From contig JAEWBU010000371.1 of assembly GCA_023390985.1 (NCBI GenBank), positions 1-8,378 on the forward strand: a stretch of DNA of 8,378 nt, in the 5' to 3' direction. This stretch comes from Pseudomonadota bacterium. GTDB taxonomy: Bacteria; Pseudomonadota; Gammaproteobacteria; Burkholderiales; Burkholderiaceae_C. The position numbers and the translations under genes are program-made. Below the pieces are notes generated by a model, which had not been told where the DNA came from, made no database searches, and was given only the letters and a program-made list of their open reading frames with translations. Positions 6,605 to 8,378 of the stretch are shown piece by piece. Positions within the stretch are counted from its first letter, which is position 1. Each line of letters begins with the position of its first letter.

Positions 6605-6633
6605 ATTGTGGATTGACCCGTTCGTCCAGCCAA
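6605..6633 (-). promoter_or_regulatory. Putative promoter of the EptA-like gene (leaderless layout)
   Basis: On the minus strand TTGGCT (6633-6628), a 17-nt spacer and CACAAT (6610-6605) form a sigma70-like pair (4 of 6 bases each). The -10 ends 7 nt before the ATG at 6597, with no Shine-Dalgarno. An imperfect inverted repeat (GGTTCAAT 6599-6606 against ATTGACC 6612-6618) overlaps the -10 and might be an operator. Confidence 0.4.
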
Positions 6634-6667
6634 TCGAACTGTCGCGTTCCGTTGACATCCCGTAAGC

Positions 6668-6704
6668 AAAAGTTGCGGCTCCCGGCAAGGCCGAAAGCCG
6701 CAAC
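6668..6704 (-). terminator. Intrinsic terminator after dnaJ
   Basis: Minus-strand RNA pairs GTTGCGGCT (6704-6696) with AGCCGCAAC (6680-6672). The stem continues inward through two U-G wobbles and CGGC/GCCG to a 3-nt loop, about 15 pairs in all, and is followed at once by TTTT (6671-6668) and GCTT. It lies 24 nt after the dnaJ stop and separates the dnaKJ transcript from the EptA-like gene. Confidence 0.82.
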
Positions 6705-6727
6705 CCCGTCAGACCTGCCAGGCCGGG

Positions 6728-7873
6728 TCAGGCGCTGAAGAAGCCCTTGAGCTTGTCGGACCAGCTTTCCTCGCTGGGCGAATGCTTGGCGCCGCCCTTG
6801 CGCAGGGCCTCGTCCAGCTCCTTGAGCAGCTTGCGCTGGTGCTCGGTGAGCTTGACCGGCGTCTCCACGCTGATGTGGCAGTACAGGTCGCCCGGGTAGC
6901 TGGATCGGACGCCCTTGATGCCCTTGCCGCGCAGGCGGAACTGCTTGCCGGCCTGGGTGCCCTCGGGGATGTCGATGGCGGCCTTGCCGGCCAGCGTCGG
7001 CACCTCGATCTCGCCGCCCAGCGCCGCGCGCGTGAACGAGATCGGCACCACGCAGTGCAGGTCGTCGCCGTCGCGTTCGAAGATCGGGTGCTTCTTCAGC
7101 CGGATCTCGATGAACAGGTCGCCCGGCGGCCCGCCGTTGTGGCCCGGCTCGCCGTTGCCCGCGCTGCGGATGCGCATGCCGTCGTCGATGCCGGCGGGGA
7201 TCTTCACCTCCAGCGTCTTCTGCTTCTTGACCTTGCCCTGGCCGTGGCAGGTGGGGCAGGGCTCGGGAATGATCTTGCCCGCGCCGCGGCAGGTCGGGCA
7301 GGTCTGCTGCACCGAGAAGAAGCCCTGGCGCATCTGCACTACGCCGGCGCCGTGGCAGGTGCCGCAGGCCTTGGCCTGGGTGCCCGGCTTGGCGCCGCTG
7401 CCGTGGCAGGTGTCGCACGGGTCCCAGGTCGGGATGCGGATCTGCGCTTCCTTTCCGGCTGCGGCTTCCTCCAGCGTGACCTCCATCGCGTACGACAGGT
7501 CGCTGCCGCGGAACACCTGGCGGCCGCCGCGCGCGGCACCGCCGCGCCCCTGGCCGAAGATGTCGCCGAAGATGTCGCCGAACGCCTCGGCGAAGCCGCC
7601 GAAGCCTTCCGGTCCCGCGCCCGCGCCGCGCATGTTGGGGTCGACCCCCGCGTGGCCGTACTGGTCGTACGCCGCGCGCTTGTCGGCCTCGGAGAGCATC
7701 TCGTACGCCTCCTTGGCCTCCTTGAACTTGGCCTCCGCCTCCTTGGCCGCATCCCCCTGGTTGCGGTCGGGGTGGTACTTCATCGCGAGCTTGCGATATG
7801 CCTTCTTGATCTCGTCCTCGGAGGCGTTCTTGGGCACGCCCAGGACGTCGTAGTAGTCGCGTTTCGTGGCCAT
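6728..7873 (-). CDS. dnaJ: Chaperone protein DnaJ (Hsp40)
   Basis: Co-chaperone that delivers unfolded proteins to DnaK and stimulates its ATPase; cytosolic dimer. Complete at 381 aa (E. coli 376). Domains: J domain 1-70 with HPD at 34-36; QYGHAGVDP 71-79; Gly/Phe region 83-109 with the repeated DIFGDIFG; zinc domain 153-212 with four CXXCXGXG repeats (cysteines at 153/156, 170/173, 192/195, 206/209); then the two beta-barrel substrate domains (about 215-340) and a C-terminal dimerisation helix. The FGDI repeat is encoded by two tandem copies of a 12-mer (7553-7576), a harmless in-frame duplication. The start MATKRDYYD (7873) is the family's normal start; an in-frame ATG six codons upstream (7891) has no better ribosome site. 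It is downstream of dnaK, with a hairpin in the 82-nt spacer, and ends in a strong terminator. Heat-shock control would come from upstream of dnaK, outside the window. Confidence 0.98.
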   Translation of the reverse strand: MATKRDYYDVLGVPKNASEDEIKKAYRKLAMKYHPDRNQGDAAKEAEAKFKEAKEAYEMLSEADKRAAYDQYGHAGVDPNMRGAGAGPEGFGGFAEAFGDIFGDIFGQGRGGAARGGRQVFRGSDLSYAMEVTLEEAAAGKEAQIRIPTWDPCDTCHGSGAKPGTQAKACGTCHGAGVVQMRQGFFSVQQTCPTCRGAGKIIPEPCPTCHGQGKVKKQKTLEVKIPAGIDDGMRIRSAGNGEPGHNGGPPGDLFIEIRLKKHPIFERDGDDLHCVVPISFTRAALGGEIEVPTLAGKAAIDIPEGTQAGKQFRLRGKGIKGVRSSYPGDLYCHISVETPVKLTEHQRKLLKELDEALRKGGAKHSPSEESWSDKLKGFFSA

Positions 7874-7894
7874 CGTGTCTCGTGGTTTCATTCA

Positions 7895-7930
7895 GCAAGA
7901 ACGCCGCGTTGGCTCTACACCAACGCGGCG
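7895..7930 (-). promoter_or_regulatory. Hairpin between dnaK and dnaJ (possible attenuator)
   Basis: CGCCGCGTTGG (7930-7920 on the minus strand) pairs perfectly with CCAACGCGGCG (7912-7902) around a 7-nt loop: an 11-bp GC-rich stem. It is followed by TTCTTG (7901-7896), only a poor T tract. It could be a leaky terminator that lowers dnaJ relative to dnaK, or an RNA-stabilising or processing structure. It ends 28 nt before the dnaJ ATG. Confidence 0.6.
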
Positions 7931-7955
7931 CGCGTGCTCCGGCTCGGCGCCGCGA

Positions 7956-8378
7956 TCAGCCCTTCTTCACCTCTTTGACTTCGGCGTCCACGACGTTGTC
8001 GTCGTCGCTCGCCCGTCCGGACGCGCCGCCCTGCTGCGGCTCGGCGCCGGGGGCGCCGCCGCCGGCCGCCTGCGCGGACTGGGCCGCCTGCATGTCGGCG
8101 TACATCTTCTCGCCCAGCTTCTGGCTGGCGGTCATGAGGGCGTTGGACTTTTCCTCGATCTGCGCCTTGTCCTCGCCCTTGAGCGCCTCTTCGACGTCCT
8201 TCAGCGCGGCCTCGATCTTCTCCTTCTCGCCGGCTTCCAGCTTGTCGCCGTACTCGCCCAGGCTCTTGCGGACCGAGTGCACCAGCGCCTCGCCCTGGTT
8301 GCGGGCCTGCACCAGCTCGAGCTTCTTCTTGTCCTCGGCGGCGTTCAGCTCGGCGTCCTTCACCATCTTCTGGATCTC
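7956..8378 (-). CDS. dnaK: Chaperone protein DnaK (Hsp70), C-terminal end only
   Basis: The last 140 residues of Hsp70, the ATP-driven chaperone partner of DnaJ; the rest lies beyond the right edge (the frame is open to base 8378). Visible: EIQKMVKDAELNAAEDK, the start of the alpha-helical lid after the substrate-binding beta domain; the lid helices with VHSVRKSLGEYGDKL; then a Gly/Ala/Pro/Gln-rich disordered linker (GGGAPGAEPQQGG); and the acidic tail DDDNVVDAEVKEVKKG, which corresponds to the conserved DDVVDAEFEEV end of proteobacterial DnaK. dnaJ follows 82 nt downstream on the same strand. Confidence 0.97.
   Translation of the reverse strand, partial: EIQKMVKDAELNAAEDKKKLELVQARNQGEALVHSVRKSLGEYGDKLEAGEKEKIEAALKDVEEALKGEDKAQIEEKSNALMTASQKLGEKMYADMQAAQSAQAAGGGAPGAEPQQGGASGRASDDDNVVDAEVKEVKKG

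Noticed and set aside
6598..6669. 24-residue N-terminal extension of the EptA-like protein from an upstream ATG at 6669
   Set aside because: It is hydrophilic, lies next to the dnaJ terminator and overlaps the likely promoter; the downstream ATG gives the MSLKLFRSTG start.
7553..7582. Tandem 12-mer repeat (GCCGAAGATGTC twice plus half)
   Set aside because: It encodes the FGDIFGDIFG part of the Gly/Phe region of DnaJ, a normal feature of the family, not a separate repeat element.
7871..7891. Alternative dnaJ start six codons upstream (ATG at 7891)
   Set aside because: The six extra residues (MKPRDT) are not part of the usual DnaJ start and no ribosome binding site precedes that ATG.
6782..7978. 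Long plus-strand open frame (398 codons) opposite dnaJ
   Set aside because: Low-complexity Ala/Leu/Val-rich translation antisense to an unmistakable dnaJ.

Overview
The window reads as ordinary chromosomal DNA from a GC-rich betaproteobacterium, most likely Burkholderiales and probably Comamonadaceae (Ramlibacter/Variovorax-like). This placement rests on the high GC third-position bias, the long antisense shadow ORFs, the dnaK-dnaJ arrangement and the protein flavour. It is inference, not a database match. No mobile element, CRISPR array, tRNA or rRNA was seen. Every gap between genes is under about 130 bp.

Layout on the + strand: the C-terminal two thirds of a long-type acyl-CoA dehydrogenase (entering from the left edge) is followed after 14 nt by a nitronate monooxygenase-family flavoprotein, apparently one operon. 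Next comes a cytochrome bd oxidase operon of the short-Q-loop, cyanide-insensitive (CIO) type: cydA/cioA, cydB/cioB overlapping it by 11 nt behind a perfect AGGAGG, and a 45-aa single-TM protein whose ATG overlaps the cydB stop (TGATG). The small protein looks like a DUF2474-type accessory subunit. A monocistronic radical SAM protein (PA0069/spore photoproduct lyase-like) follows. A near-perfect LexA box lies 2 bp upstream of its start codon, which puts it in the predicted SOS regulon.

Layout on the - strand, reading from the right edge: the C-terminal end of DnaK, an 82-nt spacer with a perfect 11-bp hairpin, complete DnaJ, a strong intrinsic terminator, and a 188-aa membrane protein. That last protein resembles only the five-TM N-terminal domain of EptA-like phosphoethanolamine transferases, with no catalytic sulfatase-fold domain. 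It is convergent with the radical SAM gene, with 12 nt between the two stops.

The points most worth a second look are the SOS box on the radical SAM gene, the catalytic-domain-less EptA-like protein, the coupled small oxidase subunit, and a recurring promoter layout. In that layout a -10-like hexamer ends 6-7 nt before the start codon with no Shine-Dalgarno, suggesting leaderless mRNAs for three transcription units.
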